Shown here in pieces: positions 1 through 11,037 of a DNA stretch of 64,000 nt. Made by a program: the position numbers and the translations under genes. Numbering within the stretch: position 1 is the first letter of the stretch; each line of letters starts with the position of its first letter. The stretch is from assembly GCF_030345705.1 (NCBI RefSeq), contig NZ_JAUASW010000001.1, positions 1,178,001-1,242,000 of the forward strand, given 5' to 3'. Source of the stretch: Pelomonas sp. SE-A7 (lineage in GTDB: Bacteria; Pseudomonadota; Gammaproteobacteria; Burkholderiales; Burkholderiaceae_C). The notes under the pieces are model-generated. The model saw nothing but the letters and a program-made list of their open reading frames with translations, was not told where the DNA came from and searched no databases.

Positions 1-7
1 GGGACAT
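1..7 (-). CDS. first codons of a leftward gene (partial, product unknown)
   Basis: Read leftward, an ATG at 7-5 is preceded by AGGAGGG at 20-14 with 6 nt spacing, which is a textbook ribosome binding site. Only ATG TCC C lies in the window, so the product cannot be named. It would be transcribed divergently from the gene at 241. The call rests only on the start-site signal. Confidence 0.5.
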
Positions 8-240
8 CGTCAGCCCTCCTCGCCCCGCAGCTTCCGGCCGATGGGCCGGTAACGGGGCACAGCCACAGACCATAGCGCCGTGACTGACCGCCCATCAGAG
101 GGTATTCCGCAATCGCCGGCCGATCGAAAACCGCGCCGATCGCGCAGCCTGTACCGGCCTTTCTGCAGCCTGTCGTTTGACCTCCGGCGTCGCCCGGAAC
201 ACAGCCCTAGGCTTCGCCCGTCCCAACCCAGGAGGTCCAC
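8..240. promoter_or_regulatory. divergent intergenic region
   Basis: This gap lies between a leftward start at 7 and a rightward start at 241. It holds the ribosome binding site of each gene (AGGAGGG for the left, AGGAGG at 231-236 for the right). A TTGACC at 177-182 could be a -35 element, but no -10 sits at a good distance, so no promoter is assigned. Short frames here have no start signals and look non-coding. Confidence 0.4.
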
Positions 241-651
241 ATGGAGCCGCGTCACTTTGCCGTCATTACTTTCCTCACCCTTGCTGCCGCCACCGCTTCG
301 GCGCAGTCCTCAGCAGGCCTGAAGCGCATCGAAGTTCAGGGCCGCGCCGTGCCGGTGCGCGTGGCCTGCCCCCAGCTGGAGCAGCAGATGCAGGACCGCC
401 TCGCCTACCAGTGGCGACAGCTGCAGATGGGGGGTGAATTCCGGGTCGACTTCAACCTCACCAACGGCGAGGTGCAAGAGATCCTGGTGGAGGGCAAGCC
501 CAAGGCCTATGCCAACGAAATCCGCCGCGTGCTGCGCAGCCTGGACTGCAGCGGCCAGCCCCATGCACAGAACTTCGCACTGCAATTGCGCGTGCTGGAT
601 GACGATGAAGTCCGCCGCGGCGGCCAGCAGGTCGCGCTGCTAAGCCGCTGA
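241..651 (+). CDS. small secreted protein of unknown function
   Basis: A 136-residue protein with an N-terminal signal peptide ending near ATASAQ (about residue 22), so it is probably periplasmic. AGGAGG sits 4 nt before the ATG. The body contains an alternating pattern around EFRVDFNLTNGEVQEILVEG (about residues 65-84) followed by a helix leading to a conserved-looking Cys. This layout recalls the C-terminal fold of TonB-type proteins, where a strand, a Gly turn and a second strand precede a helix. That likeness is weak and is inference only. The gene is single, converging on the sensor kinase that ends at 667. I do not recognise the family. Confidence 0.75.
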   Translation: MEPRHFAVITFLTLAAATASAQSSAGLKRIEVQGRAVPVRVACPQLEQQMQDRLAYQWRQLQMGGEFRVDFNLTNGEVQEILVEGKPKAYANEIRRVLRSLDCSGQPHAQNFALQLRVLDDDEVRRGGQQVALLSR

Positions 652-666
652 TCCGCTACAGCCGGC

Positions 667-2028
667 TCAGGCCAGGGGCAGCGTCAGCACGAAGCAGCTG
701 CCACCGCCCTCGCGCGACTCGCAGTGCACCGAGCCACGGTGGCGGGCCGCGATCTGCTTGACCAGGCTGAGCCCCAAGCCCACGCCACCGGCCTGCTCGG
801 CATGGCCGGGCAGGCGAAAGAAGGGCTCGAAGATGCGTTCGCGCATGTCCGGCGGCACACCGGGGCCGCGGTCGCACACGCGCAGCTGCGCCTCGCGCAG
901 CGAGCGGTGCAGCTGCAGCATGACCTCGCCGCCGCCGTAGCGGCGAGCGTTCTCCAGCAGGTTGCGCAGGGCGCGGCGCAGCAGGCGTTCCTCGCCCATG
1001 ACGCGCAGGTCGGCCATGCCGTTCTCGACATCGAGCTGGGCGCCCAGATGGGCCGCCTCTTCCGCGGCCACGCCCAGCAGGTCGACCGGATCCTTGTGTG
1101 GTTCGCCGGCACCGCCCTCCAGGCGGCTGGCCAGCAACACCTCCTCGACCAGGGCGTCCAGCTCGCCGATATTGGTCTCGATCTCGCGGCGAAGTCTTTC
1201 ACGCTGGGCCGGCGGCGCGTCCTCGATCATCGAGAACGCCATCTTCAGCCGCGCCAGCGGCGAGCGCAGCTCATGGCTGGCATTGGCCAACAGGCTCTGG
1301 TGCGAGCGCACCAGGGCCTCGATCTGGCCGGCGGCGCGGTTGAAGCTCTCGGCCAGACGCGCCACCTCATCCTTGCCGTCGTCATCGATGCGATGGCTGA
1401 GATTGCCTTCGCCGAAACGTTCGACACCGCGTTGCAGGCCTTCCAGCCGGCGCGTCAGGCGGCGCACCACCGGGTAGGCGCCGGCCGCGACGCCCAGGAA
1501 CAGCAGGACCAGCAGCAGGGCCAGGCCTTCGCCACCCAGTCGCGGGCCGAACGGGTTGACATTGAGCGGCGTCTCGTCGCGCCGTTGCGGCGGCCGCTGG
1601 CCGCGCTCGCCGGCCGGCCCGCCACCTGCACCTACGGAACCGGGCGGACGGAACTGCCGGATGATGGTCAGGCTTCGGCCGTCCTCCAGGTCGATGTTGA
1701 GCCGGCGGGCGCCGGGCTCGTCCTCGCGCCTGAGGAATGCTTCGGAAGCGCCGATGCGGCGCCCCTGCTCATCCTCCAGCGCAATGGCCATGCGCAGGCG
1801 CTGGCCCCACTCGCGCAGCGAGGCGGCCTGGTCTTCCTTGGGGGCGCTGGCCGGTGGCAGGGCGCGGTGGATCAGCAGCGCCATCGCGGTCAGGCGCTCG
1901 CCGGCCGCCGCATCGGCATTGCCGCGCTCTTGCTCGATCTGGTGCTGAAACAACCAGGCCGAGCCGAAGGCAAAGGCCGCCAGCACCAGGACGACGGTCA
2001 GGTAGATACGGAGATAAAGAGCCTTCAT
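667..2028 (-). CDS. CpxA-like sensor histidine kinase
   Basis: 453 residues: transmembrane segment about 9-28, a periplasmic sensor domain about 29-165, a second transmembrane segment about 166-187, HAMP about 185-238, then the dimerisation domain with phospho-acceptor His252 in SHELRSPLARLK, and a HATPase domain with an N-box RNLLENARR and glycine boxes GVGLGLSLV. It should autophosphorylate and pass phosphate to the regulator encoded just upstream (15 nt gap). The periplasmic part holds a Gly/Pro/Arg-rich stretch about 130-155 that is probably disordered. The CpxA assignment, rather than RstB or EnvZ, rests on the Spy/CpxP-like gene and the Cpx-type box in the same operon. Confidence 0.88.
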   Translation of the reverse strand: MKALYLRIYLTVVLVLAAFAFGSAWLFQHQIEQERGNADAAAGERLTAMALLIHRALPPASAPKEDQAASLREWGQRLRMAIALEDEQGRRIGASEAFLRREDEPGARRLNIDLEDGRSLTIIRQFRPPGSVGAGGGPAGERGQRPPQRRDETPLNVNPFGPRLGGEGLALLLVLLFLGVAAGAYPVVRRLTRRLEGLQRGVERFGEGNLSHRIDDDGKDEVARLAESFNRAAGQIEALVRSHQSLLANASHELRSPLARLKMAFSMIEDAPPAQRERLRREIETNIGELDALVEEVLLASRLEGGAGEPHKDPVDLLGVAAEEAAHLGAQLDVENGMADLRVMGEERLLRRALRNLLENARRYGGGEVMLQLHRSLREAQLRVCDRGPGVPPDMRERIFEPFFRLPGHAEQAGGVGLGLSLVKQIAARHRGSVHCESREGGGSCFVLTLPLA

Positions 2029-2043
2029 GGACGCAGCGACCGA

Positions 2044-2751
2044 TCACGCATCCGCGTCTTGCTTGCGGGCAAAGACATAGCCCGCGCCACGCACCGTCAG
2101 CACGCGCCGCGGTGCCTTGGGGTCGTCCTCGATGACGGCGCGGATGCGCGAGATGTGGACGTCGATCGAGCGGTCGAAGGCATCCAGCGGATGACCCTTG
2201 AGCGCATCCATGATCTGGTCGCGCGACAGCACGCGGCCGGGACTCTGGGCCAGCACGACCAGCAGGTCGAACTGGTGGCTGGTCAGGTCGCAGGGCTTGC
2301 CGTCCAGCCGCGCCATGCGCGAGGCCAGGTCGATCTCGAGGCGGCCGAAGCGCATCACCTCGTCATCGGCCGCGCCCGGCTCGGCGCGGCGCAGCAGGGC
2401 CTTGATGCGGGCCTGCAGCTCGCGCGGTTCGAAGGGCTTGGGCAGGTAGTCGTCGGCACCCAGCTCCAGGCCCAGGATGCGGTCCATCGGTTCACCACGG
2501 GCCGACAGCATCAGTACCGGCAGGCGCTTGAGCCGCGGATTGCCACGGAGCTCGCGGCAGAAATCCAGGCCGTCGCCATCGGGCAGCATCAGGTCCAGCA
2601 CCAGCAGATCGGGCAGCGAATCGTGGATGGTCGCGCGGCCGGCGGCCAGCGAGCCGGCCACGGCCACCTCGAAACCCGCGTGGCTCAGGTAGTCGCCCAC
2701 CATGGTGGTCAGGCGGGTGTCGTCGTCGATCAGCAGCAGCTTCGTGCTCAT
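2044..2751 (-). CDS. CpxR/OmpR-family response regulator
   Basis: 235 residues. The receiver domain has the acidic pair D10/D11, phospho-acceptor D53 in LLVLDLMLPDGDG, and K105 in YLPKPF. The C-terminal winged helix carries DRSIDVHISRIR, the recognition-helix pattern of the OmpR class, and ends RRVLTVRGAGYVFA. I chose the internal ATG at 2751 because the protein then begins MSTKLLLIDDD like its family; an upstream in-frame ATG at 2829 adds an unrelated tail. It probably binds the GTAAA-N5-GTAAA box at 3421-3435 ahead of the Spy-like gene and so controls its own operon. DNA target specificity is inferred. Confidence 0.88.
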   Translation of the reverse strand: MSTKLLLIDDDTRLTTMVGDYLSHAGFEVAVAGSLAAGRATIHDSLPDLLVLDLMLPDGDGLDFCRELRGNPRLKRLPVLMLSARGEPMDRILGLELGADDYLPKPFEPRELQARIKALLRRAEPGAADDEVMRFGRLEIDLASRMARLDGKPCDLTSHQFDLLVVLAQSPGRVLSRDQIMDALKGHPLDAFDRSIDVHISRIRAVIEDDPKAPRRVLTVRGAGYVFARKQDADA

Positions 2752-2847
2752 GCAGTCAGGCGTGGTGCCGGACCGGGAAGCCCCCGATCCGGCTCCCCGC
2801 AGGGGGCTGGTGGAATGGTGGCCGAGCATAGCCCGATCCCGAGAGGC

Positions 2848-3348
2848 TTACTGGCCCGCCTTGGCACCGGCGGCGCGGGCCTTCATGTGCTCGGCCATGC
2901 GGGCCTGGCGCTTCTTCATCTTCTCGGCGAACTTGGCGCGCTGCTCGGGCGTCAGCACGCGGGCCGCGTCGACCATGGCCTGCGTCATGCGCTTGCTCGC
3001 AACCTCGTGCTGGGCCTGCATCTGCTGGCGCAGCGACTCGAAGGCGGCGGCATCGATATTGGGCGCGGCGAACAGGGCGAGGCCCTGCTCGTGCAGCTTG
3101 CGGCCGGCCTCATGCTGGGCCTTCAGGTCCTGCATCGCAGCCTTCATGATGTTGTGGATCTGGGTGCGCTGGGCGTCGGTGGCGTCCACGCTTTCCAGCA
3201 CCTGCTCCATGCGGCCGAAGGGCAGCAGGCCCGGGCCACCGGCGCCGGGGCCGCCATGGCGTCCCATCGGCTGGGCTTGCGAGGCCAGGGCGGCCAGGCC
3301 CAGCAGGCCGGCCAGGGCGAATTGCTTGATCAGGGTCTTGGTGCTCAT
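2848..3348 (-). CDS. Spy/CpxP-like periplasmic LTXXQ protein
   Basis: 166 residues with a signal peptide (cleavage near ASQAQ, about residue 26). The mature protein is helical and charged and carries an LTPEQRAKF motif near residue 134 and a degenerate first copy (DATDAQRTQIH), which is the paired LTXXQ pattern of Spy and CpxP. Those proteins are periplasmic chaperones; CpxP also damps the CpxA sensor. The ATG at 3348 has GAGGAG about 7 nt upstream. An in-frame ATG at 3438 was rejected since it lies inside the CpxR-box and terminator region. It heads the operon with the regulator and kinase, unlike E. coli, where cpxP diverges from cpxRA. Confidence 0.82.
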   Translation of the reverse strand: MSTKTLIKQFALAGLLGLAALASQAQPMGRHGGPGAGGPGLLPFGRMEQVLESVDATDAQRTQIHNIMKAAMQDLKAQHEAGRKLHEQGLALFAAPNIDAAAFESLRQQMQAQHEVASKRMTQAMVDAARVLTPEQRAKFAEKMKKRQARMAEHMKARAAGAKAGQ

Positions 3349-3420
3349 CGAAGGCTCCTCGATACAGAGTGGGTGTGAGCGAATGTTCGACCGCCACCGT
3401 AACGCCGCCATGCCCTGGTG

Positions 3421-3435
3421 GTAAAGATCCGTAAA
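3421..3435. promoter_or_regulatory. CpxR-box-like direct repeat GTAAA-N5-GTAAA
   Basis: The sequence reads GTAAA GATCC GTAAA, an exact match to the published CpxR consensus. It lies 73 nt upstream of the Spy/CpxP-like start at 3348 and just downstream of the ettA terminator. Its position before a Cpx-type operon makes it the likely autoregulatory site. Confidence 0.75.
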
Positions 3436-3437
3436 CA

Positions 3438-3467
3438 AGAAAAAAGGCCGCCCGGGTGGGCGGCCTT
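3438..3467 (-). terminator. intrinsic terminator of ettA
   Basis: A perfect 10-bp stem (AAGGCCGCCC with GGGCGGCCTT) with a 4-nt loop is followed, reading leftward, by a run of six T and then CTTG. It starts 17 nt after the ettA stop. It separates ettA from the Cpx-like operon. Confidence 0.9.
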
Positions 3468-3483
3468 CGAACAGCAGCGAGGC

Positions 3484-5148
<1,665 letters not shown>

Positions 5149-5326
5149 GGGCTTCCTGGATGTTCGGGAGAGATTCTTGGGGGAGGCGGCAGGGCCGGCC
5201 TGGGGCAAACCGCGCCGGGGCGGATTGCGAAGCTGCGTATTGTCGCAGCATCGGCCGGGTTTGCCCGGACCTGGCGCCGCCGGCCCCTGCCTACACTGCC
5301 CCGCGAGCCCAGAACCGGAGCCCGCC
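5149..5326. promoter_or_regulatory. divergent promoter region, ettA and first binding protein
   Basis: 178 nt between divergent genes. A 6-bp inverted repeat GCTGCG-TATTGT-CGCAGC near 5231-5248 contains -10-like hexamers on both strands (GACAAT leftward). A TACACT lies at about 5292-5297, 30 nt before the binding-protein ATG, and the same hexamer recurs before the paralogue at 6924. These are candidate promoters only. Confidence 0.35.
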
Positions 5327-6904
5327 ATGCGCCTCGTAGCCTGCCTTACCCTGAGCCTGCTGCTCGCCGCCCAGGCCGCTGCCCAGACCCTGCGCTGGTC
5401 CAGCCAGGGCGACCTGCAGACCCTGGACCCGCATTCGCAGAACGAGATCCTGACCAATTCCCTGAATGGACAGATCTACGAAGGCCTGGCGCGTCGCCTG
5501 CCCGACCAGAGTGTGGTGCCCAACCTGGCCACCGAATGGACGCGGACCTCGCCCACCACCTGGCGCCTGAAACTGCGCGCCGGCGTCAAGTTCCACGACG
5601 GCACGCCGTTCACCGCCGACGACGTGGTGTTCTCCATGCAGCGGCTGCGCGACGCCTACTCGCCGTTCCGTGCCTATGCCTCGGCCGTCGGCATCCCGCG
5701 GGCCATCGACCCGCTGACCGTGGAGTTCGTGCAGGACAAGCCCACGCCCATCTTCGTCGAGCTGCTGCCCGGCCTGTTCATCATGAGCAAGCGCTGGGCC
5801 GAGGAGCACAAGATCACGCGGCCGCTGAACTACAAGGCCAAGGAAGAAAGCTACGCCAGCCTCAACGCCAATGGCACGGGCCCGTTCATGCTGGTCAAGC
5901 GCGAACCCGGCACGCGCACCAGCTACAAGCGCAACCCGGCCTGGTGGAACAAGTTCCAGGGCAATCTGCAGGAGTTCGTCTACCTGCCGATTGGCAATGA
6001 CGCGACCCGCCTGGCCGCGCTGCTGTCGGGCGAGATCGACTTTCTGCTCGACCCCGCCCCGCGCGACGTGACGCGGCTGCGTCAGACGCCCGGTTTCAAG
6101 GTCATGGAAGGCCCGGAGAACCGGATGATCTTCATCGGCATGGACCAGGCCCGCGACAAGCTGCTCTACGGCAAGGTGCCGGGCGACACCAATCCGTTCA
6201 AGGACCTGCGCGTGCGCCGCGCCATGTACCAGGCGATCGACATCGAGGCAATCCGGGCCAAGCTGATGAACGGGCTGTCGCATCCCAGCGGCGGCTTCAC
6301 GCCCTCTCCCATCGGCGCCTACCACGACGCCGCGCTGGAGACCCGCTTGCCCTTCGACCTCGCGGCGGCGAGAAAGCTGATGCAGGAGGCCGGCTATCCG
6401 GACGGCTTCGAGGTCACGCTGGATTGCCCGAACAACCGCTACGTCAATGACGAGGAGATCTGCATCGCCTTGGCCTCCATGTGGTCGCAGCTCAAGCTCA
6501 AGGTCAAGGTCAATGCCCAGCCCCGCGCGCTGGTGTTCCCCAAGCTGGAGAACCTGGACACCAGCCTCTACCTGTTTGGCTGGGGCGGCGGCGCCAACGA
6601 TGCCGAGGTGATGTTCTCCCAGATCCTGCGCAAGCGCGGGGCCGACGGCATCGGCTACGCCAACTACGGCCAGTGGGGCTATGACAAGGCCGACCAGCTC
6701 GCAGTCGCTTCGGCGCTGGAGGTCAACCCCGACAAGCGCCAGCCCCTGGTCAAGGCCGCGCTGCAGGCCTACCGCGAGCTGCTGCCCATCCTGCCGTTGC
6801 ACCGCCAGGTCACGCTGTGGGTGATGCGCCAGGGTGTCACGCCGGTCCATGCGGCCAACAACTGGCTGGCGCTGGACCTGGTGACGGTGAACCCTCGGCC
6901 ATGA
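5327..6904 (+). CDS. family 5 ABC substrate-binding protein (peptide type), copy 1
   Basis: 525 residues with a signal peptide ending near QAAAQ (residue 20) and no lipobox Cys, so it is a free periplasmic protein. The SBP_bac_5 pattern is clear: TLDPHSQNE near the N-terminus, a WRLKLRAGVKFHDGTPFTADDV segment typical of DppA/OppA, and EEICIALASMWSQL with FGWGGGANDAE towards the C-terminus. Such proteins bind peptides, nickel or glutathione for an ABC importer. No permease or ATPase gene adjoins it, and a close paralogue follows at 6940, so ligand and transporter are unknown. CCGGAG lies a few nt upstream of the ATG. Confidence 0.88.
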   Translation: MRLVACLTLSLLLAAQAAAQTLRWSSQGDLQTLDPHSQNEILTNSLNGQIYEGLARRLPDQSVVPNLATEWTRTSPTTWRLKLRAGVKFHDGTPFTADDVVFSMQRLRDAYSPFRAYASAVGIPRAIDPLTVEFVQDKPTPIFVELLPGLFIMSKRWAEEHKITRPLNYKAKEESYASLNANGTGPFMLVKREPGTRTSYKRNPAWWNKFQGNLQEFVYLPIGNDATRLAALLSGEIDFLLDPAPRDVTRLRQTPGFKVMEGPENRMIFIGMDQARDKLLYGKVPGDTNPFKDLRVRRAMYQAIDIEAIRAKLMNGLSHPSGGFTPSPIGAYHDAALETRLPFDLAAARKLMQEAGYPDGFEVTLDCPNNRYVNDEEICIALASMWSQLKLKVKVNAQPRALVFPKLENLDTSLYLFGWGGGANDAEVMFSQILRKRGADGIGYANYGQWGYDKADQLAVASALEVNPDKRQPLVKAALQAYRELLPILPLHRQVTLWVMRQGVTPVHAANNWLALDLVTVNPRP

Positions 6905-6939
6905 AAGGGTAAGGCCGCAAACCTACACTGCGGCCTCCC

Positions 6940-8514
6940 ATGAAACTGCAGTCCCTACTCCTCAGCCTCGCCCTGCTCGTACCGCTGGCCGCGCCGGCCC
7001 AGACCCTGCGCTGGGCCGCCCAGGGCGATGTCCAGACCCTGGACCCGCATTCGCAGAACGAGATCCTGACCAATATGGTCAATGGCCAGATCTACGAGAC
7101 CCTGGTCCGCCGCGACCGCCAGCTCCGGGCCGTGCCAGGTCTTGCCACCGAATGGAAGCAGGTCTCGCCGCTGCTGTGGCGGCTCAAGCTGCGCCAGGGC
7201 GTCAGGTTCCATGACGGCACGCCGCTGACCGCCGAGGACGTGGTGTTCTCTCTCCAGCGCGCCAATGATGCGAACTCGCTGCTGCGGGTCTATGCCGCGC
7301 CGGTGGGCAAGGTGAAGAAAATCGACGCCACCACGCTGGAGTTCCAGCTCGACAGGCCCAACCCGCTGTTCCTCGACCACCTGGTCCAGCTCTGGATCAT
7401 GAGCAAGCCCTGGGCCGAGAAGCACAAGGTCGTGCGCCCCCTGAACTTCAAGGAGCGCGAAGAGAGTTACGCCGCCCTGCACGCCAACGGCACCGGCCCC
7501 TTCGTGCTGGCCGAGCGCCAGCCGGGCATCAAGACCGTGCTCAGGCGCAATCCTGCCTGGTGGGACCAGGCCGCCGGCAATGTGCAGGAAGCGCAGCTGA
7601 TCCCTATCGCCAACGATGCGACCCGCAATGCCGCCCTGATCTCGGGTGAGGTCGACCTGGTGCTGGATCCGGCGCCGCGCGACCTGGCCCGGCTGCGCCA
7701 GACGCCCGGCATCAAGCTGGCCGAGGGCCTGGAGAACCGGCTGATCTACATAGGCATGGACCAGGCGCGCGACACGCTGCTGCACGGCAAGGCCCCGGGC
7801 GGCAAGAACCCTTTCAAGGACCAGCGCGTGCGGCGGGCGCTTTACCAGGCCATAGACATCGAGGCGATCAAGACCAAGCTGATGAACGGCCAGAGCGCGC
7901 CCACCGGCGGCCTGACGCCCTCGCCGCTGGGCAGCTTCAACGACCCGCAGCTGGAAGCCCGCCTGCCGCATGACTTGGCCGCCGCGCAGAAGCTGATGCT
8001 TGAAGCAGGCTATGCCGAGGGCTTCGAAGTCCTGCTTGACTGCCCCAACAACCGCTATGTCAATGACGAGGAAATCTGCATCGCCCTGGCCGCCATGTGG
8101 AAGAAGCTGAAGGTCGCGGTCAAGGTCAACGCCCAGCCGCGCGCCCTGCTCTTCCCCAAGCTGGAAAAGCAGGACACCAGCCTCTTTCTCTACGGCTGGG
8201 GTGGCGCGATCACCGATGCCGAGACCATGCTGACGCCGGTGCTGCGAGGCCGCGGCGAGCAGGGGGTGGGCTATGCCAATTTCGGTGGCTGGAAGCATGA
8301 GAAGGCCGATGCGCTGGCCGCCGCCTCCAGCATCGAGGCCGACCCCGCCAAGCGCGAGGGCCTGATCAGGGCCGCGCTGCGCGAATACCGCGAGGCCCTG
8401 CCCATCCTGCCGCTGCATCGGCAGACGGCTCCATGGGCGATGCGTGCAAAAGTCACGGCCCAGCACCGTGCCGACAACTGGCTGGAGCTGAACTGGGTCA
8501 CCGTTTCGCCATGA
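6940..8514 (+). CDS. family 5 ABC substrate-binding protein, copy 2 (tandem paralogue)
   Basis: 524 residues, collinear with the gene before it and sharing long blocks: TLDPHSQNEILTN, ESYA.LxANGTGPF, GMDQARD.LL.GK.PG, and LDCPNNRYVNDEEICIAL. The signal peptide ends near APAQT. It is a tandem duplication that has since diverged, especially in the central and C-terminal lobe that would contact ligand, so the two may bind different solutes. No Shine-Dalgarno sequence is apparent; a TACACT at 6924-6929 ends 10 nt before the ATG and could be a -10 for a very short leader. No membrane components lie nearby. Confidence 0.88.
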   Translation: MKLQSLLLSLALLVPLAAPAQTLRWAAQGDVQTLDPHSQNEILTNMVNGQIYETLVRRDRQLRAVPGLATEWKQVSPLLWRLKLRQGVRFHDGTPLTAEDVVFSLQRANDANSLLRVYAAPVGKVKKIDATTLEFQLDRPNPLFLDHLVQLWIMSKPWAEKHKVVRPLNFKEREESYAALHANGTGPFVLAERQPGIKTVLRRNPAWWDQAAGNVQEAQLIPIANDATRNAALISGEVDLVLDPAPRDLARLRQTPGIKLAEGLENRLIYIGMDQARDTLLHGKAPGGKNPFKDQRVRRALYQAIDIEAIKTKLMNGQSAPTGGLTPSPLGSFNDPQLEARLPHDLAAAQKLMLEAGYAEGFEVLLDCPNNRYVNDEEICIALAAMWKKLKVAVKVNAQPRALLFPKLEKQDTSLFLYGWGGAITDAETMLTPVLRGRGEQGVGYANFGGWKHEKADALAAASSIEADPAKREGLIRAALREYREALPILPLHRQTAPWAMRAKVTAQHRADNWLELNWVTVSP

Positions 8515-8523
8515 AGCCTCGCC

Positions 8524-8529
8524 TATAAT
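8524..8529 (+). promoter_or_regulatory. -10 element TATAAT of the helicase gene
   Basis: A perfect TATAAT 10 nt after the preceding stop codon. No good TTGACA-like -35 is visible at 16-18 nt (the region reads CCGTTT). Initiation would fall near 8536, directly before the hairpin at 8539-8566. Confidence 0.55.
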
Positions 8530-8538
8530 GCGGCCCGA

Positions 8539-8580
8539 CGCTGCACATGACAGTCTTTGTGCAGCGTTTGTTTTTTGTTG
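8539..8580 (+). terminator. terminator-like hairpin in the helicase leader
   Basis: A perfect 9-bp stem, CGCTGCACA (8539-8547) with TGTGCAGCG (8558-8566), a 10-nt loop, then TTTGTTTTTTG. It has the form of an intrinsic terminator. It lies between the TATAAT at 8524 and the helicase start at 8679, so it may terminate the upstream gene, attenuate the helicase, or act as a cold-responsive leader. Confidence 0.7.
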
Positions 8581-8678
8581 ATCCAACAAAGCACGATCCT
8601 GGCGTGGTCGAAGACTGGCGCAAGCCGCAAGTGCTGCGTGACCCGCCCACAGGGCAACGTGCCCACTCCCCTCAGTCA

Positions 8679-10121
<1,443 letters not shown>

Positions 10122-10146
10122 TCACGCCCTCCCGCAAATGCACGAG

Positions 10147-10182
10147 GCCCCAAGCTTCCCCGCTTGGGGCTTTCTTCTTTTG
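10147..10182 (+). terminator. intrinsic terminator of the helicase gene
   Basis: A 9-bp stem GCCCCAAGC (10147-10155) with GCTTGGGGC (10162-10170), a 6-nt loop, then TTTCTTCTTTT. It begins 25 nt after the stop codon. Confidence 0.9.
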
Positions 10183-10220
10183 GTCCTACAGTCGGCGCGC
10201 CGTCTCACCGGAGTACCGAC

Positions 10221-10907
10221 ATGCTGAGAGTCACCGCCTCGCAAGAAGACCTGGACCATGGACATGAGGCCCCACAGGGTCTGACGCGAAGGCACATGGT
10301 GTCGGCCGCCCTGGCCGGGCTGGCGATGACTGGCCCCGCCGAAGCCAGCGAAGGCCTGCGCTGGACGTCCGCCGATTTTCTGGGCCCCTTCTACCCGCTG
10401 GACATTCCCAATGTTGCCAACGGCGACCTGACCCGGCTGCCCGGCCGCAGCGAGGCCGCCAAGGGCCGCCTCCTCTATGTCAGCGGCCGCGTGCTGAATC
10501 CGCGCGGCGAGCCGATACCGCAGGCCCAGATCGAGATCTGGCAGGCCAATGCCGCGGGCCGCTATGCCCACCCGGGCGATACCAGCAAGGCGCCGCTGGA
10601 CCCGAACTTCCGGGGCTTCGCCCGGCTGCAGAGCGGCGCCGATGGTAGCTATCAGTTCAAGACCATCCTGCCCGGCCTGTACGAGGGCCGGACCCGCCAT
10701 ATCCACTTCGACCTGCGCGGCAAGCAGAGCCGCCTGGTCACGCAGATGTATTTCGAGGGCGAGCCCCGCAACGAGACCGATCCCCTGCTCAAGCTGCAGG
10801 CGCCGGTGGACCGCAAGACCCTGATCGCGCGGCCCGGCTCACCGAGCGGCAGCCAGGAGCGCGACGCCATGGTGCTGACCTGGGACATCGTGCTGGCCTT
10901 CGGCTGA
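10221..10907 (+). CDS. Tat-exported intradiol ring-cleavage dioxygenase
   Basis: 228 residues. The protein belongs to the protocatechuate 3,4-dioxygenase fold: GPFYP near residue 55, GEPIPQAQIEIWQANAAGRY, and PGLYEGRTRHIHF. The expected Fe(III) ligands are present: Tyr115, Tyr154, His160 and His162. An N-terminal LTRRHMVSAALAGLAMTG looks like a twin-arginine signal, so the enzyme is probably folded with its iron and then exported. This differs from cytoplasmic catabolic PcaGH. There is no aromatic catabolism cluster nearby, so the substrate is unknown. GGAG lies 7 nt before the ATG, and a -10-like TACAGT sits near 10187. Confidence 0.85.
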   Translation: MLRVTASQEDLDHGHEAPQGLTRRHMVSAALAGLAMTGPAEASEGLRWTSADFLGPFYPLDIPNVANGDLTRLPGRSEAAKGRLLYVSGRVLNPRGEPIPQAQIEIWQANAAGRYAHPGDTSKAPLDPNFRGFARLQSGADGSYQFKTILPGLYEGRTRHIHFDLRGKQSRLVTQMYFEGEPRNETDPLLKLQAPVDRKTLIARPGSPSGSQERDAMVLTWDIVLAFG

Positions 10908-11037
10908 GCCGCCGCGGGCAGGCGCTAGGATGCTTGCCGCTTGCTGCCGCGGGTGGCGCATGGCCTTGCGTTCCAGCAACCGAGGCGCCTGGCCATCGTG
11001 CTGGAATCGCGGCTGAACCCACCTCTGTTCCTGCCCC

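Noticed and set aside
10..255. A possible small gene on the - strand near the left edge
   Set aside because: It has Arg-rich shadow composition and no ribosome binding site, and overlaps the likely divergent control region.
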